NCBI RefSeq assembly: GCF_009720625.1
Contig: NZ_CP046266.1
Coordinates: 877,501 to 941,500, forward strand
Source: Metabacillus sediminilitoris
Lineage (GTDB): Bacteria; Bacillota; Bacilli; Bacillales; Bacillaceae
Direction of reading: 5' to 3'
Length of the DNA stretch: 64,000 nucleotides
The notes beneath the pieces are model-generated. The model did no database searches, had not been told where the DNA came from, and saw nothing but the letters and a program-made list of their open reading frames with translations. Positions within the stretch are counted from its first letter, which is position 1. Each line of letters opens with the position of its first letter. Shown here piece by piece: positions 28,086 through 36,663 of the stretch. The position numbers were made by a program, and so were the translations under genes.

Positions 28086-28219
28086 GTATCGTACCCTCCA
28101 ATGATGTACAAATAACAATGCTGACAATTAAATTCCTATTATCAACGTTTTAGACAAAAGTAACAAAGTTTATGCATGGGCAATTTATCATGGACAAATC
28201 AACAATTGTTTTCGATGGG

Positions 28220-28227
28220 CATACAAT
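28220..28227 (+). promoter_or_regulatory. Sigma-E-like -10 box before asnO
   Basis: CATACAAT (28220-28227) fits the sigma-E -10 pattern CATACANT, 70 bp before the asnO ATG. The -35 region (ATCAACAA, 14 bp upstream) is only a partial match. Mother-cell expression of asnO is known in B. subtilis. Confidence 0.45.
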
Positions 28228-28297
28228 ACAATCTGGTATGGCTATCGGGTCTAAGTAGAGAGAACAAAGAAAAAAACCCTAGGGAGATGATGTTACA

Positions 28298-30148
28298 ATG
28301 TGTGGGATTACTGGTTGGATTTGCTTTAAGGGGAATATTCGCTCTGAACAAGGTGTAATCAGAAAGATGGCTGAAACATTAGCAAAAAGAGGTCCTGATG
28401 ATACAAATGTTTGGGGAGAAGATCACGTATTATTCGGTCATAAACGCTTAGTTGTTGTCGATCCAGAAGGTGGAAAGCAACCCATGACACGGATGAAAGA
28501 CGGGAATTTATATACAATTTGCTATAACGGTGAACTTTACAATACAGAAGATATCCGTAAGGTACTTTTAGCTAAAGGCTACTCGTTTAAAGGACACTCA
28601 GATACGGAAGTGTTACTTCAATCTTATATTGAGTGGGAAGAAGAATGTGTTCACCATTTAAATGGTATTTTTGCCTTTGCAGTTTGGGATACTTCTAAGG
28701 AAAAATTATTCATTGGAAGAGACCGATTAGGAGTAAAACCATTATTTTTTAAAGAAGAAAATGGTTCTCTCATTTTTGGATCGGAACTAAAAGCTATTTT
28801 AGCTCATCCATCAGTTTCGGCTGTTTTGGATAAAACCGGATTATCTGAAATATTTGGCGTTGGACCTTCAAGAACACCTGGTATTGGTGTCTTTAAAGGA
28901 ATTGATGAATTACGTCCTGCACATGCATTAACATATACAAAGGATGGATTAAAAAAGTGGCGCTACTGGAATGTTGAAAGTAAACCACATGAAGATACGT
29001 TAGAAGAAACGGCTGAAAAGGTTCGCTTTTTATTTACAGATTCTGTAAAAAGACAACTTGTATCAGATGTACCACTATGTACATTTCTCTCAGGTGGTCT
29101 TGATTCAAGTGCAATTACAGCAGTCGCAGCAGAACATTTTAAAAATGAAGGGAAAGGCAATCTCCATACTTATTCAATTGATTATCAAGATAATGAAAAA
29201 TTCTTCAAAGCGAATGAATTTCAACCTAATTCAGATGGTCCTTGGATTAAAAAGGTAAATGAAACCTTTGATACCGTACATCACCGCTGTGTGATTACTC
29301 AACAAGAATTAGTAGACCATTTAATTGAAGCAACTGTTGTTCGTGATCTGCCTGGAATGGCTGATGTCGATTCATCACTGCTTTGGTTTTGCAGGGAGAT
29401 CAAAAATGATTTTGTTGTTGGGTTATCAGGAGAGTGTGCTGATGAAATATTTGGCGGTTATCCTTGGTTCAGAAGACCGGAAGACTTAGCAAGCCCTGCT
29501 TTCCCTTGGATGCGTTCAACTGATGAGAGAATCAAATTATTAAAGCCTGAATGGCAGGAAAAATTAAACTTGCATGAATATGTGCAAATGCGGTATCAAG
29601 ACACTGTCAATGAAACACCACTTCTTGAAGGCGAGTCAGAAATCGAAGCACAAAGACGGCAGCTTTTTTATTTAAATATGCATTGGTTTATGGCGAATCT
29701 TTTAGATCGAAAGGATCGAATGAGTATGGGGGCTAGTTTAGAGGTCCGTGTTCCATTTGCTGACCACCGTCTTGTTGAATATGTCTGGAATATTCCTTGG
29801 GAAGTGAAAATGCATGGTGACCGTGAAAAAGGAATCTTACGGAAGGCGCTTGAGGGGATCCTTCCTAATGAAGTTCTTTATCGTAAGAAAAGTCCTTATC
29901 CAAAAACTCATCATCCAGAGTATACAAGATTAGTAAAGAATTGGCTACAATCACTAGTAAGTAAAAAGGATTCAATCTTACATGTTTTATTAAATAAGAA
30001 AGAACTCACTGACATTATTGATTCTGAAGGAAAGGCTTTTCAAGTACCATGGTTTGGGCAGCTAATGTCAGGTCCGCAGCTTCTCGCTCACCTCGCGCAA
30101 ATCCATGTTTGGTTTGAGAAATATTCGATTGATATTGATGAACGGTAG
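28298..30148 (+). CDS. asnO: Asparagine synthase, glutamine-hydrolysing (AsnO type)
   Basis: 616 residues. N-terminal class II glutamine amidotransferase with the nucleophile Cys2 (MCGITGWICF), RGPDDTNVWGED and YNGELYNTE. C-terminal synthase with the PP-loop FLSGGLDSSAITAV, then SGECADEIFGGYPWF. It makes asparagine from aspartate, glutamine and ATP. The length and the neighbouring yisN-like gene match asnO, the sporulation asparagine synthase, rather than asnB or asnH. A sigma-E-like -10 box lies upstream and a strong terminator at 30167 follows. Confidence 0.92.
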   Translation: MCGITGWICFKGNIRSEQGVIRKMAETLAKRGPDDTNVWGEDHVLFGHKRLVVVDPEGGKQPMTRMKDGNLYTICYNGELYNTEDIRKVLLAKGYSFKGHSDTEVLLQSYIEWEEECVHHLNGIFAFAVWDTSKEKLFIGRDRLGVKPLFFKEENGSLIFGSELKAILAHPSVSAVLDKTGLSEIFGVGPSRTPGIGVFKGIDELRPAHALTYTKDGLKKWRYWNVESKPHEDTLEETAEKVRFLFTDSVKRQLVSDVPLCTFLSGGLDSSAITAVAAEHFKNEGKGNLHTYSIDYQDNEKFFKANEFQPNSDGPWIKKVNETFDTVHHRCVITQQELVDHLIEATVVRDLPGMADVDSSLLWFCREIKNDFVVGLSGECADEIFGGYPWFRRPEDLASPAFPWMRSTDERIKLLKPEWQEKLNLHEYVQMRYQDTVNETPLLEGESEIEAQRRQLFYLNMHWFMANLLDRKDRMSMGASLEVRVPFADHRLVEYVWNIPWEVKMHGDREKGILRKALEGILPNEVLYRKKSPYPKTHHPEYTRLVKNWLQSLVSKKDSILHVLLNKKELTDIIDSEGKAFQVPWFGQLMSGPQLLAHLAQIHVWFEKYSIDIDER

Positions 30149-30166
30149 GAACTAGCAATTTAAAAG

Positions 30167-30203
30167 AAGCTCTATTTTGCATACTTGCAAATAGAGCTTT
30201 TTT
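30167..30203 (+). terminator. Terminator after asnO
   Basis: AAGCTCTATTTTGCA pairs with TGCAAATAGAGCTT, followed by TTTTT; a clear rho-independent terminator. Confidence 0.8.
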
Positions 30204-30403
30204 AAATTGGCAAAGCTTTTTGACATCCAAGTGCCACATCTGAGATCTCTATAATTTATTGATGAATCAATTGAACAAATCCTTGTCCCTGTGAAAAGAG
30301 CTGGGTTAACAGAAACTTTATGGAGTAATATGTACATTGGTTTACCTGTTAATAGTAAATGAACAAAACTCCAACTAATTGAAGGATCGCTTTATAAGGA
30401 TTA

Positions 30404-31324
30404 TTATTCCACCAGCTGTCTAGCTTCCATATACAACGCTTGGATAAACTTTTTCATGTTAATACGGCTCTGGTTACTTACTTTTTCGTTTTTTTCTTCT
30501 AGCTGCAGCATTTTCTTACGGACTTCCGAGAAATCAAAAAATGTGGAAGAATAAGCTTCAAATTTTGGATTCGTATAATCTGTCAACCCTAATGAAGCGA
30601 TATGGATGAGCGCCTGGTAAAGAGCACGGCGGACACGCTGCTCTGAAGCTTTCATTTCTTTCTGGATTTCAGCCTCTTTCGCTTGCTCTCCCAGCTTTTC
30701 AGTAGCGATGCCAGCAAAAATTTCCTTTAAAGATGGAAAAGTGTAGACAGAACCGAGTCTTTGCTTTTCATTTTGCAGGAAACTTAAAATTTTTAATAAA
30801 TCCTCGCTTCCGCTTTCCCCAATCATTCCTAAATCGGAAATTAAGGAACGTCCGACTTCCATGATATTTTTTTTATGAGAGGAGGGAGCGAACGGGGACT
30901 GAGGGTGGCCTGTAAATAAGTTCAACGTTTCTTGAATGCCCCGGATCGATTGTTCCAACAACACCTGCTTGTTTACTTTTTTTAATATGCCTGTAATTTC
31001 AAGCTGATTCAGCGGTTTTGTAATGTAGTAATCTACCCCTAAACTATACGCCTCTCCAATTAGTTCCTTCGCTTCTACTTGAGAAATCATAACAATCTTT
31101 CCTTGAAAACCATCAGCAAGAGACCGGATCGTTTCAATTCCGTCCCTTATAGGCATTAACAAATCAATTAAAATAACGTCTGCTTTTTTTAAAGTCAACA
31201 AGCCATTATCCACTAATGATCCGTCCTCTGCTTCTCCTACCACGTTTCCTAAATCTTTGTCTTCAATAATCTCTGCAAGCATTGCTCGAATGGCAGGATC
31301 GTCATCTATTATGAAATAATTCAT
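30404..31324 (-). CDS. Response regulator, GlnL (YcbB) type
   Basis: 306 residues from the ATG at 31324, which overlaps the kinase stop (TGATG). Receiver domain: YFIIDDDPAIRAMLAEII, phospho-Asp in ADVILIDLLMPIRDGIETI, then KIVMISQVEAKELIGEAYSL and the Lys in YYITKPLNQLEI. The C-terminal YcbB-type domain has EQRVRRALYQALIHIASLGL. The whole pattern resembles B. subtilis GlnL, which activates glutaminase/glutamine transport genes. Here the divergent target is a dicarboxylic amino acid symporter and aspartase, so the signal may be aspartate, glutamate or asparagine. Confidence 0.83.
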   Translation of the reverse strand: MNYFIIDDDPAIRAMLAEIIEDKDLGNVVGEAEDGSLVDNGLLTLKKADVILIDLLMPIRDGIETIRSLADGFQGKIVMISQVEAKELIGEAYSLGVDYYITKPLNQLEITGILKKVNKQVLLEQSIRGIQETLNLFTGHPQSPFAPSSHKKNIMEVGRSLISDLGMIGESGSEDLLKILSFLQNEKQRLGSVYTFPSLKEIFAGIATEKLGEQAKEAEIQKEMKASEQRVRRALYQALIHIASLGLTDYTNPKFEAYSSTFFDFSEVRKKMLQLEEKNEKVSNQSRINMKKFIQALYMEARQLVE

Positions 31325-32595
31325 CACACTAACCCTTTCTCTATCATCGCTTCTATCGGAATTCTTACGATAAATACAGTTTCTATATCGTTATCCATAA
31401 GCATGATATGTCCTCCCCATTTTTCAACAGTATGTTTTACATACGATAAACCGATACCCGTCGAAGGGTTTCCAAACACATCAAATTTCGTTGTAAAGCC
31501 TTCCGTAAAAATGATTTCCTTCAGCCTTGGTGGAATGCCAGAACCATTGTCACTGACGCTAAACTCAACGAACTGATTTTTTCTTTTAATATGCAGCGAC
31601 ACGTATCCCTCTTCTCTAATAGCTTCCACGGCATTAGTTAACAAATTATTGATTATAGATAAGACCATAAATACATGGTAGGGAGGGTGGTCTCCATTTA
31701 CATGTAAGGTAAATGAAACATCTTTGCCAAGGGACTCTGCATATCGTCTATTGGACACTAACATGATGTTACCGAGCTGTTTTATATTCATATAATCCTG
31801 CATGTTTTCAGAAGAAATGAGTTCCGAAACCCCCGCATAAATCCGCTGGTTATCTTTTTTAATCTCATGCACGAGGCCGGCGATTTGCAGCGCTGTTTGT
31901 GCATCACGGCCGCCTTCCTCCCCTGATTTTAACCGACGATAAAAATCATAACACATGCGAGTGATTTCTTCTGCATTTTGCATTGTTTTCTTCAGATGAA
32001 CCGATTCTTCATACAAATTTGAAATAAAAAGCAGCATTTTCTCCTTTTGCATACGCTGCTCTTCTTCTGCCAATTTTGCCTCTCTCAGCTTGAAAATATT
32101 AAAAAAGCCGAGAACGAAAAAGCTTCGAATAAAGGCGATGATCACGAGTTGTTCTATGGCAAGCAAGGATATGTCCTGATTATATGCCAGCAAAGAACGG
32201 AAAACCATTTCCGATAAGCTTGCAATAATCTCAATTCCGACCCCTAAAAACCCAATCATAAACGGTTGATCGTGCCGTTCGTTCATTTTCGTCCAATGAA
32301 ATAGGAGCGCGTATATAACGTAATAGAAAAAGGCCGGAAAATGAAGATACATCGCTTCCTCAACGGATATGTCCCTTATCCCAACAGCCAGCAAGAAACG
32401 AAAAACAAACACGCTCATCCCAGTCAACATACCTGCAATATTCGGATGAATACCTCTTCCCCATAACAAAAACAAGAAAAAGGCGGGCGTCCCCAAACTG
32501 ACTCTGAATGTATCGTCAAATGGATAAAACTTGAATTCACCCGCAAGAGGCACCGCAATCATCATCAATAGTAAAATCCATATACGCTCTTTCAA
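31324..32595 (-). CDS. Sensor histidine kinase, GlnK (YcbA) type
   Basis: 423 residues; start TTG at 32595 with gagggggg upstream. Six or so membrane segments occupy residues 1-170 with little extracellular sequence, followed by a cytoplasmic coiled coil. The phosphoacceptor region contains GLVHEIKKDNQRIYAG. The ATPase has NNLLTNAVEAI, SDNGSGIPP and GIGLSYVKHTVEKWGGH. Together with the downstream regulator it forms a GlnK/GlnL-type pair. It is divergent from the symporter/aspartase operon. Confidence 0.82.
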   Translation of the reverse strand: MKERIWILLLMMIAVPLAGEFKFYPFDDTFRVSLGTPAFFLFLLWGRGIHPNIAGMLTGMSVFVFRFLLAVGIRDISVEEAMYLHFPAFFYYVIYALLFHWTKMNERHDQPFMIGFLGVGIEIIASLSEMVFRSLLAYNQDISLLAIEQLVIIAFIRSFFVLGFFNIFKLREAKLAEEEQRMQKEKMLLFISNLYEESVHLKKTMQNAEEITRMCYDFYRRLKSGEEGGRDAQTALQIAGLVHEIKKDNQRIYAGVSELISSENMQDYMNIKQLGNIMLVSNRRYAESLGKDVSFTLHVNGDHPPYHVFMVLSIINNLLTNAVEAIREEGYVSLHIKRKNQFVEFSVSDNGSGIPPRLKEIIFTEGFTTKFDVFGNPSTGIGLSYVKHTVEKWGGHIMLMDNDIETVFIVRIPIEAMIEKGLV

Positions 32596-32706
32596 TACGG
32601 TCCCCCCTCAATCACTATATAAAAACATAACACATTGTACTGAAATGGTAAAAAAGAGGAAAGGGTTTTAACTGAAATTTATTATTTTCACATTTGTCCT
32701 TGTGGG

Positions 32707-32736
32707 TTTTAGTAGGTTTCAGTAGGATTCAGTAGG
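32707..32736 (+). promoter_or_regulatory. Three phased 10-bp direct repeats, candidate GlnL-type operator
   Basis: TTTTAGTAGG, TTTCAGTAGG and ATTCAGTAGG follow each other with a 10-bp period. B. subtilis GlnL is described as binding TTTTGT-N4-TTTTGT, also a 10-bp period. A -10-like GATAAT follows at 32754-32759, which places the last repeat over a -35 region lacking TTGACA, as expected for activator-dependent initiation. Confidence 0.6.
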
Positions 32737-32766
32737 TCTTAATATAAACTAAAGATAATCGCAGAA

Positions 32767-32780
32767 TGAAAGCGTTAACA
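32767..32780 (+). promoter_or_regulatory. Perfect cre box before the glutamate/aspartate symporter gene
   Basis: TGAAAGCGTTAACA fits TGWAARCGYTWNCW at all 14 positions. It lies just downstream of the putative -10, where CcpA would block transcription. Confidence 0.75.
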
Positions 32781-32809
32781 AATTCGATTAACATAAGGGG
32801 GTAATATAA

Positions 32810-34081
32810 ATGAAAAAGTTTGGCTTAGCTACACAAATTTTTGTTGCACTTATACTAGGTATCTCTGTCGGTGCAGTATTTCACGGGAATGAAACAGTCA
32901 TGGCCATTATGGTGCCGATTGGAGACATTTTTATTCATTTAATTAAGATGATTGTTGTTCCGATTGTCATTGCTGCATTAGTGGTCTCAATCGCAGGTGT
33001 CGGCGATATGAAAAAACTGGGAAAAATGGGCGGGAAGACCATACTTTATTTTGAAATTGTCACCACAATCGCTATTGCTATTGGATTACTGGCGGCAAAC
33101 CTGTTCCACCCGGGCTCTGGTTTAGATACAAGCAATCTTGAAAAAAGTGATATTTCAAATTATGAAGAAACGACGAAAACAGCTGAAAGCAAGGGTTTTG
33201 CGGAATCGATTGTTCATATTGTTCCGAAAAACATATTTGAATCCATGGCCCAAGGTGACTTGTTGCCGATTATTTTCTTCTCTGTGCTTTTTGGTTTAGG
33301 AATTGCGGCAGTAGGAGAAAAAGGAAAACCTGTCCTTGGCTTTTTTGAAGGTGTATTAGAAGCAATGTTTTGGGTGACAAACCAAGTGATGAAGTTTGCC
33401 CCGTTTGGTGTGTTTGCACTGATCGGTGTAACCGTTGCTAAATTTGGCATTGTAACATTAATTCCATTAGGGAAATTAGTGCTTGCTGTTTATGTGACGA
33501 TGGTATTTTTTGTGTTCGTCGTTCTTGGTATTATTGCGAAAATGTCCGGGACAAACATTTTTGTTCTCTTGAAAGTGTTAAAAGAAGAACTGATTTTGGC
33601 ATTTACAACGGCAAGCTCAGAGGCTGTATTACCAAGGCTAATGGACAAAATGGAGAAATTTGGCTGTCCAAAATCGATTACTTCTTTTGTTATTCCAACA
33701 GGCTATACATTTAATTTAGACGGCTCATCGATTTATCAAGCAATAGCTTCACTTTTCGTGGCACAAATGTATGGTATTAATCTATCAATTACACAACAGA
33801 TTACGTTATTACTAGTATTAATGTTAACGTCAAAAGGAATGGCCGGCGTTCCGGGTGCGTCATTTGTTGTCATTTTAACAACACTTGGTTCTATGGGTCT
33901 GCCGCTCGAAGGGGTTGCGTTTATTGCCGGTATCGACCGTATTTTAGATATGGTACGAACAGCGGTTAATGTCGTGGGGAACTCATTAGCGGCGATTGTC
34001 ATGTCAAAGTGGGAAGGTGAATTTGACCAAGAAAAAGCAAACCATTACGTTGAATCAGTTAAACAATCAAACGTAGCATAA
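32810..34081 (+). CDS. Dicarboxylate/amino acid:cation symporter (GltP/GltT family)
   Basis: 423 residues of the DAACS family. Visible features: eight membrane segments with IHLIKMIVVPIVIAALVVSI, the hairpin-loop serine motif TTASSEAVLPRLMDKM, the ion/substrate helix TGYTFNLDGSSIYQA, and GVPGASFVVILTTLGSMGL followed by GIDRILDMVRTAVNVVGNS, the substrate arginine/aspartate helix. It should import glutamate, aspartate or C4-dicarboxylates with Na+ or H+. The immediate downstream gene is aspartase, which points to aspartate. ATG follows aaggggg. Control by the divergent GlnK/GlnL-type pair and CcpA is inferred. Confidence 0.87.
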   Translation: MKKFGLATQIFVALILGISVGAVFHGNETVMAIMVPIGDIFIHLIKMIVVPIVIAALVVSIAGVGDMKKLGKMGGKTILYFEIVTTIAIAIGLLAANLFHPGSGLDTSNLEKSDISNYEETTKTAESKGFAESIVHIVPKNIFESMAQGDLLPIIFFSVLFGLGIAAVGEKGKPVLGFFEGVLEAMFWVTNQVMKFAPFGVFALIGVTVAKFGIVTLIPLGKLVLAVYVTMVFFVFVVLGIIAKMSGTNIFVLLKVLKEELILAFTTASSEAVLPRLMDKMEKFGCPKSITSFVIPTGYTFNLDGSSIYQAIASLFVAQMYGINLSITQQITLLLVLMLTSKGMAGVPGASFVVILTTLGSMGLPLEGVAFIAGIDRILDMVRTAVNVVGNSLAAIVMSKWEGEFDQEKANHYVESVKQSNVA

Positions 34082-34110
34082 ACTTGCCTGAAAATAAAGG
34101 AGGAAACACC

Positions 34111-35550
34111 ATGTCAACAATCAATACTAATCAAAAGGTACGTATTGAAAAAGATTTCTTAGGATCAAAAAAAGTACCTGAGACTGCATACTATGGGATC
34201 CAAACATTGCGTGCTGTCGAAAATTTTCCGATTACAGGCTATCGTATTCATGAAGACTTAATTAAAGCGTTGGCTACTGTGAAAAAAGCAGCGGCATTAG
34301 CAAATATGGATACGAAACGTTTGTATGAAGGTCTTGGTAAAGTGATCGTTGAGGCAGCAGACGAAGTGATCGAAGGAAAATGGCATGATCAGTTTATCGT
34401 GGATCCAATCCAGGGCGGTGCAGGTACGTCAATGAATATGAATGCGAATGAAGTCATTGCTAACCGTGCACTCGAAATGCTTGGAAAAGAGAAAGGGGAC
34501 TATGTTCTTCAATTAAGTCCAAACACCCATGTAAACATGTCGCAATCAACGAACGACGTATTCCCGACTGCGATTCATATCGCCACCCTTCATTTACTCG
34601 AAAAATTGTTAAATACGATGCAAGATATGCTTACGATTTTTAAGAAAAAGGCGCAACAATTCGACCATGTCATTAAAATGGGACGAACACATCTCCAAGA
34701 TGCGGTTCCAATCCGTCTTGGTCAAGAGTTTGAAGCATATAGCCGTGTAGTTGAGCGTGATATTAAACGCATCCAACAATCGCGCCAGCATTTATATGAA
34801 ATAAATATGGGTGCAACTGCGGTGGGAACAGGATTAAATGCAGACCCTCGCTACATCGAAAGTGTTGTTAAGCATTTGGCAGATATTAGCGGCCTGCCGC
34901 TTGTTGGGGCGGAGCACCTTGTTGATGCGACACAAAATACAGATGCTTATACAGAAGTCTCTGCTGCGTTGAAAGTATGTATGATGAATATGTCTAAAAT
35001 CGCGAATGACTTACGATTAATGGCATCAGGCCCTCGTGCGGGGCTTGCGGAAATTAGCTTGCCGGCCCGTCAGCCAGGCTCATCCATTATGCCGGGAAAA
35101 GTTAATCCGGTTATGCCCGAGATGATCAACCAAGTAGCGTTTCAGGTCATTGGCAATGACCATACAATATGCCTAGCATCTGAAGCAGGCCAGCTTGAAC
35201 TAAATGTGATGGAACCTGTACTTGTGTTCAACTTGCTTCAATCGATCAGCATTATGAACAATGCATTCCGTGCCTTTACAGACTATTGTCTGGCAGGTAT
35301 TGAAGCAAACGAAGACCGTTTAAAAATGTATGTGGAAAAAAGCGTAGGGATTATTACTGCTGTAAATCCGCATATTGGATATGAAGTGGCAGCACGTATC
35401 GCAAGGGAAGCGGTTATAGAAGGTAAATCTGTACGTGACCTATGCCTGCTTTATGATGTTTTAACAGAGGAAGAACTTGATCTTATATTAAATCCTTATG
35501 AGATGACAAATCCAGGCATTTCTGGGGCTGCGTTGTTTGATAGAGAGTAA
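34111..35550 (+). CDS. aspA: Aspartate ammonia-lyase (aspartase)
   Basis: 479 residues from the ATG at 34111, with aaaggagg just upstream; the open TTG at 34084 precedes that site and is rejected. Aspartase/fumarase superfamily: N-terminal RIEKDFLGSKKVPETAYYG, QSTNDVFPTAIH, GRTHLQDAVPIRLGQEF, and the flexible catalytic loop GSSIMPGKVNPVMPEM. It deaminates L-aspartate to fumarate and ammonia. The gene is 29 bp behind the symporter, suggesting an aspartate-utilisation operon. Fumarase was considered, but the N-terminal pattern and context favour aspartase. B. subtilis calls its version ansB. Confidence 0.9.
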   Translation: MSTINTNQKVRIEKDFLGSKKVPETAYYGIQTLRAVENFPITGYRIHEDLIKALATVKKAAALANMDTKRLYEGLGKVIVEAADEVIEGKWHDQFIVDPIQGGAGTSMNMNANEVIANRALEMLGKEKGDYVLQLSPNTHVNMSQSTNDVFPTAIHIATLHLLEKLLNTMQDMLTIFKKKAQQFDHVIKMGRTHLQDAVPIRLGQEFEAYSRVVERDIKRIQQSRQHLYEINMGATAVGTGLNADPRYIESVVKHLADISGLPLVGAEHLVDATQNTDAYTEVSAALKVCMMNMSKIANDLRLMASGPRAGLAEISLPARQPGSSIMPGKVNPVMPEMINQVAFQVIGNDHTICLASEAGQLELNVMEPVLVFNLLQSISIMNNAFRAFTDYCLAGIEANEDRLKMYVEKSVGIITAVNPHIGYEVAARIAREAVIEGKSVRDLCLLYDVLTEEELDLILNPYEMTNPGISGAALFDRE

Positions 35551-35598
35551 TTTATTGGTGAAAAGCTATTGTGTAAAATACCTCCCATAAAGAATTCC

Positions 35599-35921
35599 TT
35601 GGATTACCTTTATGTATGGGGAGGGAGGACGGGAGCTTCAGGGGGATTGATTGTTCTGGATTGTTAGAGTATGATATTGGCCAAATAAGATTTGATTTAT
35701 ATGGGACAGCTCCATCGCAGCATAATAAAACAGTACCAGTTCCTGAGCCAGGTAACTTTGTGTTTTTTTAAACTTATAAGTCGGGAGCTTCACAGTTTAT
35801 ATGTCGGGATGGAAAATTTATTAATGCAAATGGCAGTAATGGAACGTCCTCTTCTTCTGTTGAAGAGTGGAAAAGCTTATATCCCTTCTTAGAGAGCAAG
35901 GATGGAAGGTTGATGAGATAG
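35599..35921 (+). pseudogene. Decayed NlpC/P60 cell-wall peptidase fragment
   Basis: Reading by eye gives LDYLYVWGG, then after a frame change in the G5 run at 35641-35645 GIDCSGLLEYDIGQIRF with the catalytic-type Cys in DCSG. It continues to PEPGNFVFF, a TAA stop at 35769, and TYKSGA then GKFINANGSNG in the same frame. These are the ordered motifs of the NlpC/P60 domain (YVWGG, DCSG, PGDLVFF, SGAsHVG, GkfInA). The catalytic histidine segment is damaged, and nothing upstream of YVWGG remains. At least one frameshift and one stop make it a dead remnant. Confidence 0.75.
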
Positions 35922-35993
35922 AATTTATGGTGCAATTTCCTGGTAGATAGTTACAAATATTAAATAGTAGAAAAACTTATAGATGATTAAAGC

Positions 35994-36040
35994 ACACACT
36001 AAAATAGCCCGCCTCATTAGGTCGGCTTATTTTAGTGTGT
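35994..36040 (+). terminator. Long hairpin after the NlpC/P60 remnant
   Basis: ACACACTAAAATAGCC pairs with GGCTTATTTTAGTGTGT (one bulge) around a GC-rich tip. It ends in gtcttg rather than a T-run. Probably the old terminator of the decayed gene. Confidence 0.5.
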
Positions 36041-36283
36041 GTCTTGCATATTGGCTTCTGCTTTAACTTCAATCCTCTCTAATTTTCCGTTTTTTTCTTT
36101 TCGTTTAACCTCCATTCATACATCCGAGTTCTTAATAAAGCAATGATTAATCAGTTTAGAGTTAATTAACAAATTCGATTACAGATATGGATCCGATACC
36201 AGGAATCGATAAAATTTATGAAGGCGCGATCGATGCTAAATCAATAACCCTTCCCATATACTAATGATCATACTTATTAGAAG

Positions 36284-36540
36284 TTATGCAGAAAGTGAGA
36301 CTGAAGAAGTCTCTTTTACTTTTTTATCAAGATTTGTACCTAAAAATTGTACAACAAGAATTGTTGTGCCAGTTGCAATAAATCCAAACTTCACGATAAG
36401 TAGATATAAGATTTGATTTGATACACCAACGGCAGCGACAGCATGATCAGAATATTAACTTAACATAAGCAGCAATACTTCAAAATTGGCCAAGTTAGAG
36501 CGAATAATGTCATTTTACGATCTTGTCTCGTTAAAGACAT
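36284..36540 (-). pseudogene. Truncated MATE-family efflux transporter remnant
   Basis: From an ATG at 36540 with a good ribosome site (aaggag) the minus strand reads MSLTRQDRKMTLFALTWPI, then breaks frame and has an in-frame stop. A second frame continues YSDHAVAAVGVSNQILYLL, GFIATGTTILVVQFLGTNL and stops at 36284. These are the N-terminal motifs of Bacillus MATE multidrug transporters (about 450 residues). Only about 85 codons remain, with a small internal deletion. The AraC regulator beside it is divergent and may have been its partner. Confidence 0.75.
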
Positions 36541-36663
36541 TATAATCAACTCCTTCATAGGAACGTTTATTAATCCTTATTAAGTTTATAGTTGTTGCAT
36601 TATAATAGAAAGAGAGGATAACGATAAGTTTTGGGAAAATACGACTAGAAGGAAGATAGATAT

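Noticed and set aside
34084..34110. TTG start for aspartase giving nine extra residues
   Set aside because: The strong ribosome site aaaggagg lies inside this extension, so the ATG at 34111 is used.
35692..35892. 66-residue plus-strand frame
   Set aside because: Wrong frame of the NlpC/P60 remnant; the motifs are in the other frames.
36187..36264. Short frame reading MDPIPGIDKIYEGAIDAKS
   Set aside because: Protein-like, perhaps a gene tail, but only 25 codons, no ribosome site and no family that I can name.
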